Notes: a model not told the origin generated them from the sequence alone. A DNA stretch of 60,000 nucleotides from Adiantum capillus-veneris (GCA_014529385.2 CM043963.1:96106912-96166911); one strand, 5' to 3'. Positions 32,600 to 43,760 are shown, counted from the stretch's first letter. A program made the numbers and translations.

Positions 32600-33300
32600 A
32601 AAAAATGAGGTGGGCATAGTTTGTTTTGCAATTTCATTTTCATATTGCTTACATTGTTGGCAAGCATAATCAAGCAGCCAATGCACTCTCAAGATGTCTG
32701 AGAGTGAATTTGGTTTCCATAGCAACTCACAATGATCTATCTTCTATGATTACACTATTGATCCAAACTTTAGAGATGTGATTTCAGCCCTTGCACTAGG
32801 GAAGAAAGAAGATGTATTACTATCTCACTACATGAGAAAGTAACGTATGAATCTCATGCTCCTCTTTATGTGGGGCATAGAGGAATTCAGTCTACCCTAA
32901 AAGGGATTGAAACATATTTCTATTGGCCTGCCATGAAAGACAAAATACAAGAATATGTTCCTAAATGTGTGGTATGCCAAAAGACAAAGTTTGATAGAGG
33001 AAAGCAACCTGGATTGCTTCAACCTTTGCCAATGCTTAACTCACCATGGGAGAGCATATCCATGGATTTTATCTTTGCATTGCCCAATTCTATCCATGGG
33101 AATACGGGAATATGGAGGACAATAGTAGATAGGTTCAGCAAATAAACTCATTTTATTCAAAAATACTATCAAAGCCCATCAAATGGCAACCCTATTCATC
33201 TCACAAATCTTCAAATACCATGGCTTGCCAATGTCTATAGTGTCAGAAAGAGATCCTAGAATGACCAATAATTTTTGGAAGGGTTGGAATTGGAGCTGAT
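32600..33300 (+). pseudogene. Ty3 RNase H end and integrase, family B (copy B3)
   Basis: Starts with MRWA, stop, FVLQFHFHIAYIVGKHNQA (RNase H end) and VNLVSIATHNDLSS. The open part 32,870-33,145 has GHRGIQSTLKGIETYFYW and the zinc-binding CVVCQKTKFDRGKQPG, then SPWESISMDFIFALPN and IVDRFSK (first catalytic Asp region). Beyond a stop it continues HQMATLFISQIFKYHGLP and SIVSERDPRMTNNFWKGL, then breaks near 33,290 where family E begins. Integrase inserts element cDNA. The catalytic Glu part and LTR are absent. Confidence 0.8.
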
Positions 33301-33322
33301 CTCTTTAGACAACCGATTCCGT

Positions 33323-33762
33323 TGTTAGAATCTAAAGCTACTGGATATGCTGTCAGTTTAGGTAGTGAGACTGGAACAGAACATTGACTGAACTGAAATA
33401 GATAACTGGATTGGAATATGATACTGGAAAAAGAGACATAGCTAGAAAACTGGGAAGAGTATTTGCCAGTTTAGATTAATAGTTCAAGGTAAATTAGTAC
33501 AGTGTGATGGTTTAAACTCAAATGATTATAAAATTGATGATTACAAAGTGATTCTAGAGGCAAAGAGCTCAAAAGTGTTAAGGAAGCTAAGCCAAATACA
33601 AACAGTTTCGGGACCCGATTACAATGTAGTAGGCCTTATTTATAGCTCTCCTGAGTTACTAGAGTAACTATTCGTGGTAATTATCACCAGTCTGATTGCC
33701 CTTTGTTGGTCGATCTTCTAGGGGACAGTTCTTGCCTGCTAGGATTGTACTCGCCTTCTACA
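33323..33762 (-). mobile_element. 3' LTR of family E (440 bp)
   Basis: On the minus strand it starts TGTAGAAGGCGAG after the purine tract 'aagaaaggagggaagga' and ends GATTCTAACA. A TATA-like CTATAAATAAGGCC lies inside. It inserted into the B3 integrase region. No second copy of this LTR is in the window; the 5' side was lost where copia D2 begins. Confidence 0.7.
33632..33645 (-). promoter_or_regulatory. TATA-like box in the family E LTR
   Basis: Minus strand CTATAAATAAGGCC about 120 bp into the LTR, a reasonable place for the U3 promoter. Confidence 0.4.
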
Positions 33763-34072
33763 TCCTTCCCTCCTTTCTTGAATTTTGGTATGATTCCCAA
33801 AATTTGTTGAAATAAGAAATGGTACTGTCCTGTACACTTTATTGACGCAGCCACCACTGACACTGATTTATAACATTGAGAATTTCCTAATGTCACTGGT
33901 TCTGGTATAAGTTGTACATGGAAGAGGTTCATAATAGCTGGCTTTGAAAATTGATAGTCCTCAATACCCTAAAAACCATTATCATTTTCTCCAAAAGTGT
34001 CTTTTTCATTAGAATAGTATAAGTTGATTTTGGCCTCATTATAAACACCAGGAAACATCAATCCAGATAAAT
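33763..34072 (-). other. 3' end of family E internal region
   Basis: On the minus strand this continues the pol frame across the TIR insertion (DLSGLMFPGVYNEAKI, then YYSNEKDTFGENDNGF and a stop), followed by an open frame (FHVQLIPEPVTLGNSQ) that runs into the polypurine tract and LTR. No domain. Confidence 0.4.
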
Positions 34073-34485
34073 CATTAGGGAGAGGATGGGGTGTAGGAGG
34101 GACTCTTTATTTGCCATGAGTTAGGAGGTGATTAACATTTTGACGAATAGGTGTATGCCGTGTGTGCAAGAATGGTGGGTGTGTAAGAGGTGTAAGAGTG
34201 TTCAAAGGATGCACTTTTCCTCCCAAAAAGGAGGTGGAAGATTTTATGGTTTTTGGCCTTCCATAACTCCCACATATGATCTCTGATTTGAGTGGAGATC
34301 ATAGATCTACAATCCGCTATATTTTAAATTCCATTTTTGGGGGAATCTTTGAATTCAAATAAACTAACCATTTTGCATGTTTGAATTCAAAAATTTTCCT
34401 TTGATTACTTTTTTGATAGTAAAGGTTTGACTTTCTTAAACTGCCAAATAAAGAGGCCCTCCCAGACCCCATTCTCTTCCTAATG
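34073..34485. mobile_element. TIR element C, copy 1 (413 bp)
   Basis: Begins CATTAGGGAGAGGATGGGG and ends with the reverse complement of CATTAGGAAGAGAATGGGG. The inverted similarity extends about 45 bp, through 'ggagggNctctttatttg'. A second copy is at 40,185-40,643. No ORF and no clear target duplication. It interrupts the pol C-terminus of family E, which reads on at both sides. A non-autonomous DNA transposon is the best reading. Confidence 0.75.
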
Positions 34486-35690
34486 CCTTCAACCTTACTC
34501 TACCATTGGAAAATACCCAGTCAACTTCATATGGACCAGCCCAAGCTATCTTTAAATTTGGCTTTTTGGGACCCATTTTGGATTGATCTGAGTAGCACTA
34601 GATATCCCTTCTTGAACTCCCTGACTTTGATTCTTCTGTCATGCCAGTGCTTTCTCCTTTGTTGAACAATTTCCTGTTCCAACATAGCCCTCTGTCTTAG
34701 TTCATCCAATTGTGTTAACTCCTCCAGTCTCCGCTTAAGATTATGATTGAAATCCAGTCCATATGCTATCCTGAGACTAGGGATCACAAATTCCATAGGC
34801 ACTACAACTTTAAAACCATACACCATTCTAAAAGGTGTCATTCCCGTAGTGACTTTGTAAGCTATCCTATAGGCCCATAAAGCAGTTTGAAGCTTCAAAT
34901 CCCACTGATGTGGTTCTTTCTAAACAATATTAGTAAGAATATTCTTGATGGTTTTGTTGCTGCTCTGTGCTTGACCATTGCACTGTGGATAATAAGGAGT
35001 TGATTTTTTGTGCCTCACTGAGAGCATCCCCACCTTGATCTCCATAGTATCATCAATAAAGTGTGTTTCTTGATCAGACACAATTTCCACAGGGCATCCA
35101 CAACGACAGATAATCTTTTTAAATAAGAAGACAACAATGGACTTCGCGGTGTTATCTGGAAGAGCCTTGGCCTCAACCCATTTGGTGACATAACAAGTGC
35201 CCATCAATATATACATAGGACCCCATTTCATGAACACCTAGTGGTTGAACTGGAGTAAGTAGAGTCATATCTGTTGCTATTGGTCTGCCCATCCTCTGAC
35301 ATATATCATAGGTTTTACAAAAACTTCGAGCATCATAGGTTTGCCACCACAATCCAGCCTGTAAAATCTTCTTGTAAGTAATATAAATGGAAAAATATCC
35401 TCCAGAATCCCCTTCCTGTGATTCAAAAATAACTTGCATCCTCCCGTCCATCGGCACACACCTTCGAAGAACCCCATCTACTCCCAATCTATAGAGTAAC
35501 CCTCCGATGATGGTGAATTTTAGACTCTTAATAATAAGAGCCTTCTTCTGATTTTGAGTCCAGTTGTCTGGGAGTCCTCCTTTGGAAAGGAACTGGTATA
35601 CATTTGACCATTCTGGATCTATGTTTTTCTCAAAGGTTACTTGGAACAATTGTGCATCTACTGGATTATCTCTCAAGGATACTTCTGAAT
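34486..35690 (-). pseudogene. Tat/Athila-like integrase, family E
   Basis: Minus-strand motifs in order: GGLLYRLGVDGVLRRCVP, a damaged HHCC zinc region ending ICQRMGRPIATDM, CYVTKWVEAKALPDN (first catalytic Asp lost nearby, YVYIDG remains), PVEIVSDQETHFID (second Asp), STPYYPQCNGQAQSSNKTI (third site Gln instead of Glu) and KLQTALWAYRIAYKVTTGM with TPFRMVYGFKVVVPMEFV. The last block is typical of non-chromodomain Tat/Athila-type integrases. Frames 35,173-35,874, 34,920-35,237 and 34,527-34,898 overlap through shifts. The C-terminus is split by TIR element C. Not functional. Confidence 0.85.
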
Positions 35691-36210
35691 AACCATTAGT
35701 GCTTCTGGACAGGAAATTAGCTCCACAATGGGATTTACCAGGCTTATAGAATATGCGGAATTCAAGTTCCATGAGGAACATCATCCATCTAATCAATTGG
35801 CCTTGAATAACGACTTTGTTGATTAAGAACGACAATTCCTGATGATCCACATAAAAATGAAACAACTTGCCCAATAAATAATGTCAAAATTTAGTGGCAC
35901 TGAAAACCATCCCTAAAGCTTCTCTCTCCGTAGTAGTGTATCCTTGTTTAGCCTGACTGAATCTCCGACTAGCAAAATATAATGGGTAGTCAGTCTTCCC
36001 TTCTGGTTGAACAAGGATTGCCCCCATTGCTAGTCTTGATGCATCGACATGTACATGGAAGATAACTTCCCAATCCGGTTGTCGGCGCACTGGCTTACTG
36101 ATTATGACATTCTTCAAATTTTGAAAACTCTCCTCACATTTAGCTCTCCAATTGAACTTTCTAGTTTTCTTTGTAAGCTCATACAAGGGTAATGCCTTGG
36201 AAGCAAACAT
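35691..36210 (-). pseudogene. RNase H, family E
   Basis: From 36,210 down: ASKALPLYELTKKTRKFNW, CEESFQNLKNVIIS, VIFHVHVDASRLAMGAILV, PLYFASRRFSQAKQGYTTT and EREALGMVFS. Past a stop near 35,880 it continues FYVDHQELSFLINK, GQLIRWMMFLMELEFRIFY and PGKSHCGANFLSR. This is a complete Ty3 RNase H order with the FHVHVDAS catalytic Asp in place and one stop. It removes the RNA strand in reverse transcription. Confidence 0.85.
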
Positions 36211-36219
36211 ATGAATAAA

Positions 36220-37167
36220 TCTTCTATAAAAATTGATATACCCCAGAAATGAACTTAACTTTGATGATGTGGGAGGTGCCTTGGCCTATTCGACACTCTA
36301 GATCTTATCATTGGCCATCTCAATGCCATTCCTAGACACTATATGTCACAGTAGCTGTCCCTTCCAGACCATAAAAACAGATTTGAATGGGTTCAAACAG
36401 ATCCTCTTTTCCTTACATCTTTGAAAGACCATTTCCAAAAATAATAAATGCTTCTCTTCTGTTGAAAACACAGTGAAGTCATCGATAAATATGGCAAAAA
36501 ATTGGTGTAGAAATTCATTGAATATTTCCATCAGACACTATTTGAAAGTTGTTGGAGCATTGCAAAGACCAAATGGCATCACCAGATACATGAATGCACC
36601 CCATTCAGTGACAAAAGTGGTTTTACTACGATCTTTAGAAGCAATCTTTAGCTAATTATAACCATTATAGCCATCCATGAAGTTGTACATCTCATGGCTT
36701 GCAATCTCATCAAGGAGCATGTCTATAAAAGGTAATGGAAAAGGATCCTTGATTGTTTGAGCATTCAACTTTTGATAATCCACACACACCCTAAGATTTC
36801 CATTCTTCTTGGGCACAACCACAATTGGAAACAACGAGTCATTACTGGCTACCTCTGTGATGATTCCGGCCTTCAGAAGGTTGTTGATTTCTTCTTTGAC
36901 CTTCTTGGCATAATTTGGATTCATTATGTACCGTTGCAGACACAGTAGTCTAGCATCTGGATTCAAAGGTATTCTATGTTGACAGACCTCTGGATCTACA
37001 CCTTTTAGATCGGTATGTTCCCATGCAAATAAATCTTTGTACTTTTGGAACATGTGTTGAGCTTTTTCTTTCATTTCTGGATTTAGATGTTTGTTTACCT
37101 TGATCAGTCGAGGATTTTCTTCAGAACCCAGATACCATTCTTTGATTTCTTGGTCATCTGGAAGCAA
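36220..37167 (-). pseudogene. Reverse transcriptase, family E
   Basis: The open part 36,652-37,167 has KYKDLFAWEHTDLKGVDPE, CQHRIPLNPDARLL, KVKEEINNLLKAGIITEVA, VVPKKNGNLRVCVDYQKLN and KDPFPLPFIDMLLDEIASH. After stops, 36,346-36,531 has the active site as FIDDFTVFSTEEKHL. Wording is that of Tat/Athila-type RT, which copies element RNA into DNA. Stops near 36,650 and 36,345 break the frame. It is flanked upstream by protease and downstream by RNase H in normal order. Confidence 0.85.
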
Positions 37168-37686
37168 CCAGTTAGGCCCACCTCCCTTCCTTTTGGTTGA
37201 CTCCTCAACATAATTCCAGGATGGTCCTTGTAGTTTTAAACTGTTATTCTAAACTTCAGAAACATTTGCAGAGTGCATTTCTTCAGTAGTCCCTGGTGTA
37301 TCTTCTTTGGAGTCAACTAGGTTTTATGGCCGTCCAGTTAGCTTAATTCGCCTTTCTCTAGGATTCGGTTTAGCGAACTGATCTGGAAATTGCTTCCTTT
37401 GCTTTTTAGCCAGACCCTTGTCAAATAATACTGCATTCAAACCTATCTCACAATGGAAAAATATTCATTGCTGCCAGCATTCTCTCAGTCTTCTTTACCC
37501 CATACTTCTGGCAAAGCTCTTCTGGTCGCAATTCCTTCTTCCAATTTCTAGTGTTGTTTGTTTGGACCTGAATTCTTCTACTGGAACCTGGATTGTCAAA
37601 GTCTGATTAGCATATTCATGAAAAGCCTGTGAAGTTTGTAACCATGGCCATCCTAGTAACATCCTGTATGCCTTGCACATCTAGAA
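37168..37686 (-). other. Linker between protease and RT, family E
   Basis: Broken minus-strand frames (for example 37,495-37,680: MLLGWPWLQTSQAFHEYAN). MLLGWPWL fits the end of the Ty3 protease domain. No other domain. Confidence 0.45.
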
Positions 37687-38160
37687 CTAAGAAATTGGTC
37701 TTGAACTTTTCTCCCCTACCCTTATTTGCATGTTTTTGATCATCCCAGTTGCTTGCACAACTCTGTGATCGGCCATCTGAATCTTGAATGGTGCTGGTTT
37801 CAAGTTTGTGATCCCCATTCTTTGCAAAAGGTGTGCCCCCAAGATATTAACACCTGCCCCTCTATCCAGTATAACACCGGATAGTGGTTCCCATTGTTTT
37901 TTGACCTTGTAGTCTACCTGAATCACCAGCACTTCATCATCTCTGGTAGCTGCACGGTCAACTGCTCTAGCATAAGCCTCAGCTTTCCTTTGATGTTTGA
38001 TGATCTTCGCTGCTTCAAGTAAAGTCTTTCTGATGTCCTCTAACTCAACTGTTAGTCTCTGAATTCTTTCACAAATATTTACATGTATCTCCTCTCTCTC
38101 TCTCTCTTGATCAGTGTTATCCTCAGAACTTGAGGAGATTGATCCATCTACACGGTGCAA
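37687..38160 (-). pseudogene. Aspartic protease region, family E
   Basis: One open frame. The first half is charged and helical (REREREEIHVNICERIQRL, TVELEDIRKTLLEAAKII), followed by WEPLSGVILDRGAGVNIL and LQRMGITNLKPAPFKIQMA, the protease. The active site reads Asp-Arg-Gly-Ala where Asp-Ser/Thr/Gly-Gly-Ala/Ser is normal, so cleavage is unlikely. A (TC) run at 38,094-38,107 encodes the Arg-Glu repeat. Confidence 0.75.
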
Positions 38161-38483
38161 TCCTCTGCTTGGATGTCATCTTTACCTTCTACATTGTTTC
38201 ATATTCTTGTTAGATTTGTCTTGGCATTTTCTAGATCCTTCACCAGTCCTTGGACTGCAGCCACCATGGTCTCAAAAAGTCTAGATCCTAACTAATCTGA
38301 CTGGCCTTTCTCAAAAGACTGGGATGGTATCTTCTAAATGACTTGCGCATCAGAACTTTCTGGCTGCTCTGGTAGCTTCTTGGCTAGATCTTCAATGATC
38401 TTAGCCGCCAGTTCTCTCTGCTCCTGCCATTTGTCGACTACCTTCTCTTTGCCATTTGCCTTCCATACTACCCAAGAACTTGA
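38161..38483 (-). pseudogene. gag-side fragment of family E
   Basis: The minus frame from 38,483 reads SSSWVVWKANGKEKVVDKW, QEQRELAAKIIEDLAKKL and, after a stop, FETMVAAVQGLVKDLENAK. It is helical and charged and precedes the protease in order, so it is probably the end of gag. It is cut at 38,484 by the LTR of copia D2. Confidence 0.4.
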
Positions 38484-38709
38484 TGTTTGAATAAAGGGTT
38501 GCAAGAAAACACACACAGCTTGAAGAAGACAAAGGAAGCTCAAGGCACACAACTGAGAGTGTATTACTTAGTGTGAAATGGAAAGATAGATATCCCTAGG
38601 GTGATGGGCGTATATACAATGCACGGGGGAAAAACATCCTAAAGAGGAAAAAAATGCCCCGGCAGTCCTAGTGTGTTCAAACACATCACTACCACACGTA
38701 TTTGGTAAA
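38484..38709 (-). mobile_element. 3' LTR of copia family D, copy D2 (226 bp)
   Basis: Matches both LTRs of D1 (43,519-43,745; 47,523-47,750): 'gtggtagtgatgtg', 'gaacacactaggac', 'ccgtgcattgtatatacgcc' and 'cacactaagtaa' occur in all three. On the minus strand it ends TTATTCAAACA. Confidence 0.9.
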
Positions 38710-38785
38710 AAATCCCCGCTAGAGTGATGTGGTGAATGAGAGCTGGCACATGAGTAAAGGGAAGTGCCATGCCTTGAGGACATGA

Positions 38786-40033
38786 TCAGTCCACAAAGGG
38801 GAGTAAGCCCAAAGCTTTGCAAAAAGATTTGAGATTCTCACAAGACAATGCCTTTGTGAAAAGATTTGCAAGGTTGTCCTGTGTTGGCACATAATCCACG
38901 CTGATCTCTCCTGCTAAGAGCCTCTCCCTGACATAGTGGTAATGCACCTCAATGTGCTTTCTGCAAGCATGAAAAACTGGGTTCCTCGCAACTACCAATG
39001 CGCTCTGAATGTCAGTGTAGATAGTGTTGGTAGTGTCCTGTCCAATACCCAAATCAGCCATAAGGCGTCTACACCATACACACACTGTAGCTATGAAGAC
39101 TACCTTGTGCTTAGCCTCACAACTAGAAGTGGCCACAATAGGTTTCTTCTTGCTCAACCATGATATACATGAACTGCCAAGCATCAAACAAAAACCACTT
39201 GTGGACACTCCCGTGTCAAAACAACCAACCCAATTTGAGTCCGAAAAAGAATGTAAGTCTGGCTGCAATGATCCCCCCTTGGGATAAAACAAGCCAAGAT
39301 GTCAAGTGCCACTAAGGTAGTGGAAAATCCTCTTGACAGCCTTCCAATGCTTAGACCCTGGGCTATGCATAAATTTGATGACCTGTGAGATTGCAGATTG
39401 AATATCCGGGCTCGTGTTGCATACATAAATGAGGCATCCAACAACAGTTTGGTAAAGAGTGACATCATGTGCAGGATCACCAGCATCATGAAGGCTCAAG
39501 TTTAAATCTGTTTCCATGGGAGGGGCAATAGGTTTACAGTCCTCAAGTACAAACTTACATAGCAATGTCTCTATGTAAATCTTTTGACACAAGGAAATAC
39601 CACCATCACACTGCTTAAATTGTATCCCAAGTAATGATGCAACATCCTTAAATCTTTCATCTTGAAAGTATCATTCAAATCAGCCTTAACTTCAGCAATA
39701 TGTCTCTCATTTGGTCCAGTGATCAAAAAATCATCTACATAAAGAACCACAATGAGAAGTACATCACCCTCATGCTTTATATACAATGTGGTTTTTGTTG
39801 GACTATTACGAAAGCCTCGTTTGACCAAATGAGTGTCAGATTTCTCATACCAAGCACGTGGAAAATTGCTTCAACCCATACAAAGCCTTCTTACATGTGC
39901 ACACTTTGTCCTCTTGTACTTTCTTGACAAAACCGCGAGGCTGGGTTACATAAACTTCCTCAAATATGTCACCATTCAAGAAAGCAGTAACAATGTCTGA
40001 TTGATGTACATCCCGACCAAAATGAGCTACCAA
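38786..40033 (-). pseudogene. copia RT and RNase H, family D copy D2
   Basis: From 40,033 down: AHFGRDVHQSDIVTAFLNG, VYVTQPRGFVKK, CKKALYGLKQ (RT), then YIKHEGDVLLIVVLYVDDF with LITGPNERHIAEVKADLND (YVDD active site intact), QKIYIETLLCKFVLEDCKP, PMETDLNLSLHDAG, HWKAVKRIFHYLSGT and SDSNWVGCFDTGVSTSGFC with SCEAKHKVVFIA (RNase H), ending VPTQDNLANLFTKALSCEN. Ty1/copia order. Several frameshifts. The 5' part (gag, protease, integrase, RT start) is absent beyond 40,033. This copy shows what D1 lost by deletion. Confidence 0.85.
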
Positions 40034-40184
40034 TGCATAGAGATAGGTGTTAGAAGGGCAAGTGGAGGTAGATTGTGAGAGTGAAGTGGCACTTCCAAAT
40101 CTAGGAGATGATCATCTTGGCCCAGTCTATGGTGAACAAGTTGTACCATCACATTATCAAACAAGCAAGGCAAAAACTCACCCC
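40034..40184. other. Unassigned segment between D2 and TIR element C copy 2
   Basis: About 150 bp with no motif; not similar to D1 at the place where RT should continue. Confidence 0.3.
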
Positions 40185-40643
40185 CATTAGGAAGAGGATG
40201 GGGTGTAGGAGGGCCTCTTTATTTTCCATGAGCTTATGGAGGTGATTAAAATTTTGACAAATAGGTATATGCCATGTCTGCAAGAATGGTGGGTGTGTAA
40301 TAGATGTGTAAGAGTGGTCAAAGGATGCACTCCCCCCCCCCAAAAAAGAGGTGGACAGTTTTATGATTTCGGCTTTCCATAACTCCCACATATGATCTCA
40401 GATTTGAGTGGAGATCATAAATCACAATCTACACGTTGAGCTCTTTCCATAGATATGCTACATGATACGGTTTTACCTGCTAGATTTTGAATTCCATTTT
40501 GAGGGGAAAACTTTCAAATAAAGTAGTCGTTTTTCCTGTTTGAATTCAAAAGATGTCCTTCATTTATTTCTTAATACAAAAGTTTTGACTTCCTTAAACT
40601 GCCAAATAAAGAGGCCCGCATAGACTCCATTCTCTTCCTAATG
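40185..40643. mobile_element. TIR element C, copy 2 (459 bp)
   Basis: Ends CATTAGGAAGAGGATGGGG and the inverted match at 40,625-40,643. Same orientation and sequence as 34,073-34,485, plus about 46 bp extra in the middle (from 'acacgttgagc'). A C10 run at 40,332-40,341. No ORF. It sits between copia D2 and a gypsy gag-protease; no clear target duplication. Confidence 0.75.
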
Positions 40644-40727
40644 CTCTGTCTTTGACAAGGTCAGCAATGCTCTCCTCATCTGCACAAAAATCCTCTATAA
40701 TGACTCCAAACAGATTTGTATTAATGT

Positions 40728-41516
40728 TTAGCAAATCCTCTTCACTTTCCTCTCCTTAGTGCTAGTGTAGCCCTCATCATAGGTCGTCTGCGTCTCGTAC
40801 TCAAAGCTTATCGTGTCATCTTCATCTTTAGCTGCCATAGGATGAGAACTACTTTCCTTGGTCTTCAAATCTAGCACAATATGCCTCCGCTTCTCTCTGT
40901 CAGGCAAAGTGAACACTTTGCTCTCCCAATCCTGCTTAGCACCTATCGCCAAAAGCCATGGCCTACCCAAAATGATCGGAGAAGTATTATCACCTGCCTT
41001 CATCACAAAAAAGTCTATTAGGCACTCTATGCCCATCACCTTGACCTTCACATCTTGGGCCACACCCAAGCACCTAGGTTTAGTGTGGTTGGCCATCCTC
41101 ATGCACACATTCAACTTTGCTGCTGCCTTGACTCCTGTCTCCGTCATGGCCGCTTCTGTCATGACACAAACTTGTGCTCCACCATCTATATAGGCCTGTA
41201 CTTGCATCCTTTTCTCTATAGCAGCATCCACCAGTGGAAGGACATCAGTCGGATACCTACCTTCAAGGCCATGTTTGCACCGCATCCACATTCCCTTAAC
41301 TCCCGGAAGCTTGGTGCTAACACTCATAGACCACCACCTGCTCAATTTTGGATTTAAAGCCAACTGTTGACCAAAACTAATGTTTGATATTTTATTTTGA
41401 ACATCACTTACCATGTTGTACTTGGGACAGTCACATCCCAATTGGAAACCCGCTTGCTTAACTTTGTAGCATCTCCTTCTTTTGCTAGTTTCAGGCTGCT
41501 CTCTACCCTCGTACAC
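40728..41516 (-). pseudogene. Ty3 protease-containing polyprotein segment (element F)
   Basis: An open minus frame of 262 residues. The N-terminal third is linker. Around residue 95-115 VQAYIDGGAQVCVMTEAAM carries an Asp-Gly-Gly-Ala protease active site, followed by RCLGVAQDVKVKVMGIECL, FVMKAGDNTSPIILGRPWL and AIGAKQDWESKVFTLPD, the protease flap and end. It ends KERKVKRIC. The protease matures the polyprotein. The active site looks intact, but RT is missing since TIR element C follows. It is downstream of a gag in the same orientation. Confidence 0.75.
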
Positions 41517-41659
41517 ATTTTCTTTGCCCTTGAGATCTCTAGTCTACCGTTCAATCTCTGTTTCTCTCTCAGCTCTTGCCCTCTTATTGGCCAAAGTTTT
41601 GATATCCTGCTTATCCATCCCAATAATATTCACCCTTGGGACTTCACCTCCATTTGGCG

Positions 41660-42560
41660 AAGCTGGCTGCACATGATTTTACACTGCTTGCTCTCTTGGA
41701 CCATTGAACTTACCTTGACCTTGACCTTTACCAAACAGCGGGTAAATGCCTCCTCTCTCTCTTGGCGGTTGAGGACAATGAGGTGCATAGTGCTCCTCTT
41801 CTCCACAATTGTAGGACCTACTCAGCAGCGGCCTTGTGCTGCCCTTTCTCCTCTTGGATGTCCTCCATCCATCACGCTTATTCGAAACTCTTGCATCTGC
41901 ACGGACAAATCTTGCACCGTACATACCCAACTCTGTGGCACAATGGCTACACCTTGACTTCCATGATTTTCCACATGCATAGCCTCCCTCGAACTCTACA
42001 CTTAAAGGGGCCATCATCTCATAGCCCTACACACCATGCTCTATCTTCTTCTTTATCTTTTTGCTCCTTGACCTTGCAATTGCTACAACACCATTGTAGT
42101 TTTTTGGGCTTTCAAAAGAAACCTTCTCTCTCACTTTAAGGTGCAGACACGCCATGAATTTGTCCAACTTAAAGTAATGAGCATTAGCCAATTGCATGGC
42201 TGCCGCTAATTCTACCCAACACTCTTCACGACGACCCAAAAATAGATTGAACTCTACACCTACATCTTGCTTAAGCGCTTTCAACTTCACATCCATCTAG
42301 ACTGGGGATGCCTCCTTGTGAAAGTTATGAAGAAACCTCGCTCATAGAGATGGCCATACTTGCCTCGGCTCGCCTTCCAAAACTTCATACCAAACTTTGA
42401 CTTTTCCACGGATCATCAAAGGAAAAGTTTGCACCCGTTCCGCATACGCAATGATAGCATATAAAGCTCGAAATCCAACATCCACTCATCGGGGCCCTCC
42501 TCGCTTGTGAAAACCGGTTCATACCTTCTAGCCGTCATGACTTCCAACACGAAAAACTGC
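41660..42560 (-). pseudogene. Ty3 gag (element F)
   Basis: From 42,560: YEPVFTSEEGPDEWMLDFE, IIAYAERVQTFPLMIRGKV and KVWYEVLEGEPRQVWPSL (capsid), then 42,027-42,296 with LKALKQDVGVEFNLFLGRR and CLHLKVREKVSFESPKNYN, and 41,679-42,017 with a knuckle-like YNCGEEEHYAPHC. Order and spacing fit a Ty3 gag, which forms particles and packages RNA. Frameshifts near 42,440, 42,330 and 42,020. It begins about 30 bp after the end of LTR A2, so leader and primer site are missing. Confidence 0.7.
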
Positions 42561-42596
42561 TTCTTTTTTTTCAACTGGGAGTAAACAATGTGCTTA

Positions 42597-43502
42597 TTAG
42601 CGGGCCACCACGACAGACGTCTGCAACATAGCTTTTTGGTACTAACATAATGTCAATACTCAGGGAAGTGACTCGAATGGGGCACGGAGACTCTTTGAGA
42701 TCGTGAATCTCAAGAAGTGAACCTTAACAGCTAACACAAAAACTCTACAAGCAAACCAACACTCAACAATTAGGGAAATTTGCCTATGTCCTTTCTCATA
42801 GCTCTAGGTCATCACGCCATTTTGGCACTCGAATAGACTCGAAATGCAACAAAACTTTAGGAGGAGGTCTAGGACACCTAGGGGCACTATCCTACAAACT
42901 CTGGTTGCAATCCGACAAGGTACCAAAATCACGATGCATCATGAAAGGTCTTAAAAACTGCAATAGACTAGTCCAGAAAGGTCACCTTATGGTCTAGGAA
43001 CACTCTCCTATGGTCAAAATGAATAAAACTAGTGATTTAAGTACTCAAATATGAAGATTAGGCTCACTAGCGCGTAGTCATGAACCTCAACAAAATTGAC
43101 GATGCTTACACTTGAAAGAAAGAACAAAGAGAGAGGAACACAATGCAAGTTTCAAAACTAAAATATGATTACTCATTCATTAGTTGCATTGATTACAAGT
43201 TGGAGTAGCTTGTAGCTTGAGCATATGTTTTCAGAGCTCCCTTTTTCCTCTAAAGATAAACCTCCTTCCACATTAAGGTTATTAATCTTTATACCTAGGG
43301 CATTCTAAATGGCCAATGGCCGGCTCACATGGAGTTTTACAAATGTCATGACAGCATTACAACTCATGGAATTGACCTTCCACTCTAGAACTAGGATCTA
43401 CACAGAGTATCACTACACTAGCTCGAAAAACTAATAGAGTACAAATGTGGTGTCTAGCTACGTGTCCGGCTAGGTGGACGCCCGTCCATCTATCCTCAAA
43501 CA
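42597..43502 (-). mobile_element. LTR of family A, copy A2 (~906 bp)
   Basis: On the minus strand starts TGTTTGAGGATAG after the purine tract 'aagaggggaa' (43,503-43,512) and ends 'cccgctaa', missing the final bases. Matches A1 and A5 throughout. The 3' end abuts gag of element F; the 5' side has the end of another family A internal, interrupted by copia D1 a few bases away. Confidence 0.9.
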
Positions 43503-43513
43503 TTCCCCTCTTC

Positions 43514-43518
43514 CTAAT
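43514..43518 (+). repeat. Target site duplication of D1 (left)
   Basis: CTAAT; the same five bases are at 47,751-47,755. Five bases is the standard length for LTR retrotransposons. Confidence 0.85.
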
Positions 43519-43745
43519 TTTTACCATATACATGTGATAGTGATGTGTGTGAACACACTAGGACCGCCGGGGCATTTTTTCCCTCTTTAGGAGGTTTTTT
43601 CCCCCGTGCATTGTATATACGCCCATCACTATAGGGCTATCTATCTTTCCATTGCACACTAAGTAACACTCTCTCTATTGTGTGCCTTGAGCTTCCTTCA
43701 TCTTCTCCAAGCTATGTGCATTTCTTTGCATTCCTAATTCCAACA
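43519..43745 (+). mobile_element. 5' LTR of D1
   Basis: 227 bp, ends ATTCCAACA. The TATA-like 'gtatatacgcc' lies at about 43,613. Nearly the same as the 3' LTR apart from scattered changes. Confidence 0.9.
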
Positions 43746-43747
43746 AT

Positions 43748-43760
43748 TGGTATCAGAGCA
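43748..43760 (+). other. Primer binding site of D1, initiator Met-tRNA type
   Basis: TGGTATCAGAGCA two bases after the LTR end. Confidence 0.9.

Noticed and set aside
40858-42139. Several + strand ORFs of 100-186 residues (40,858-41,193; 41,055-41,357; 41,397-41,957; 41,762-42,139)
   Set aside because: They are antisense shadows of the gag and protease of element F, which show clear domain motifs on the minus strand.
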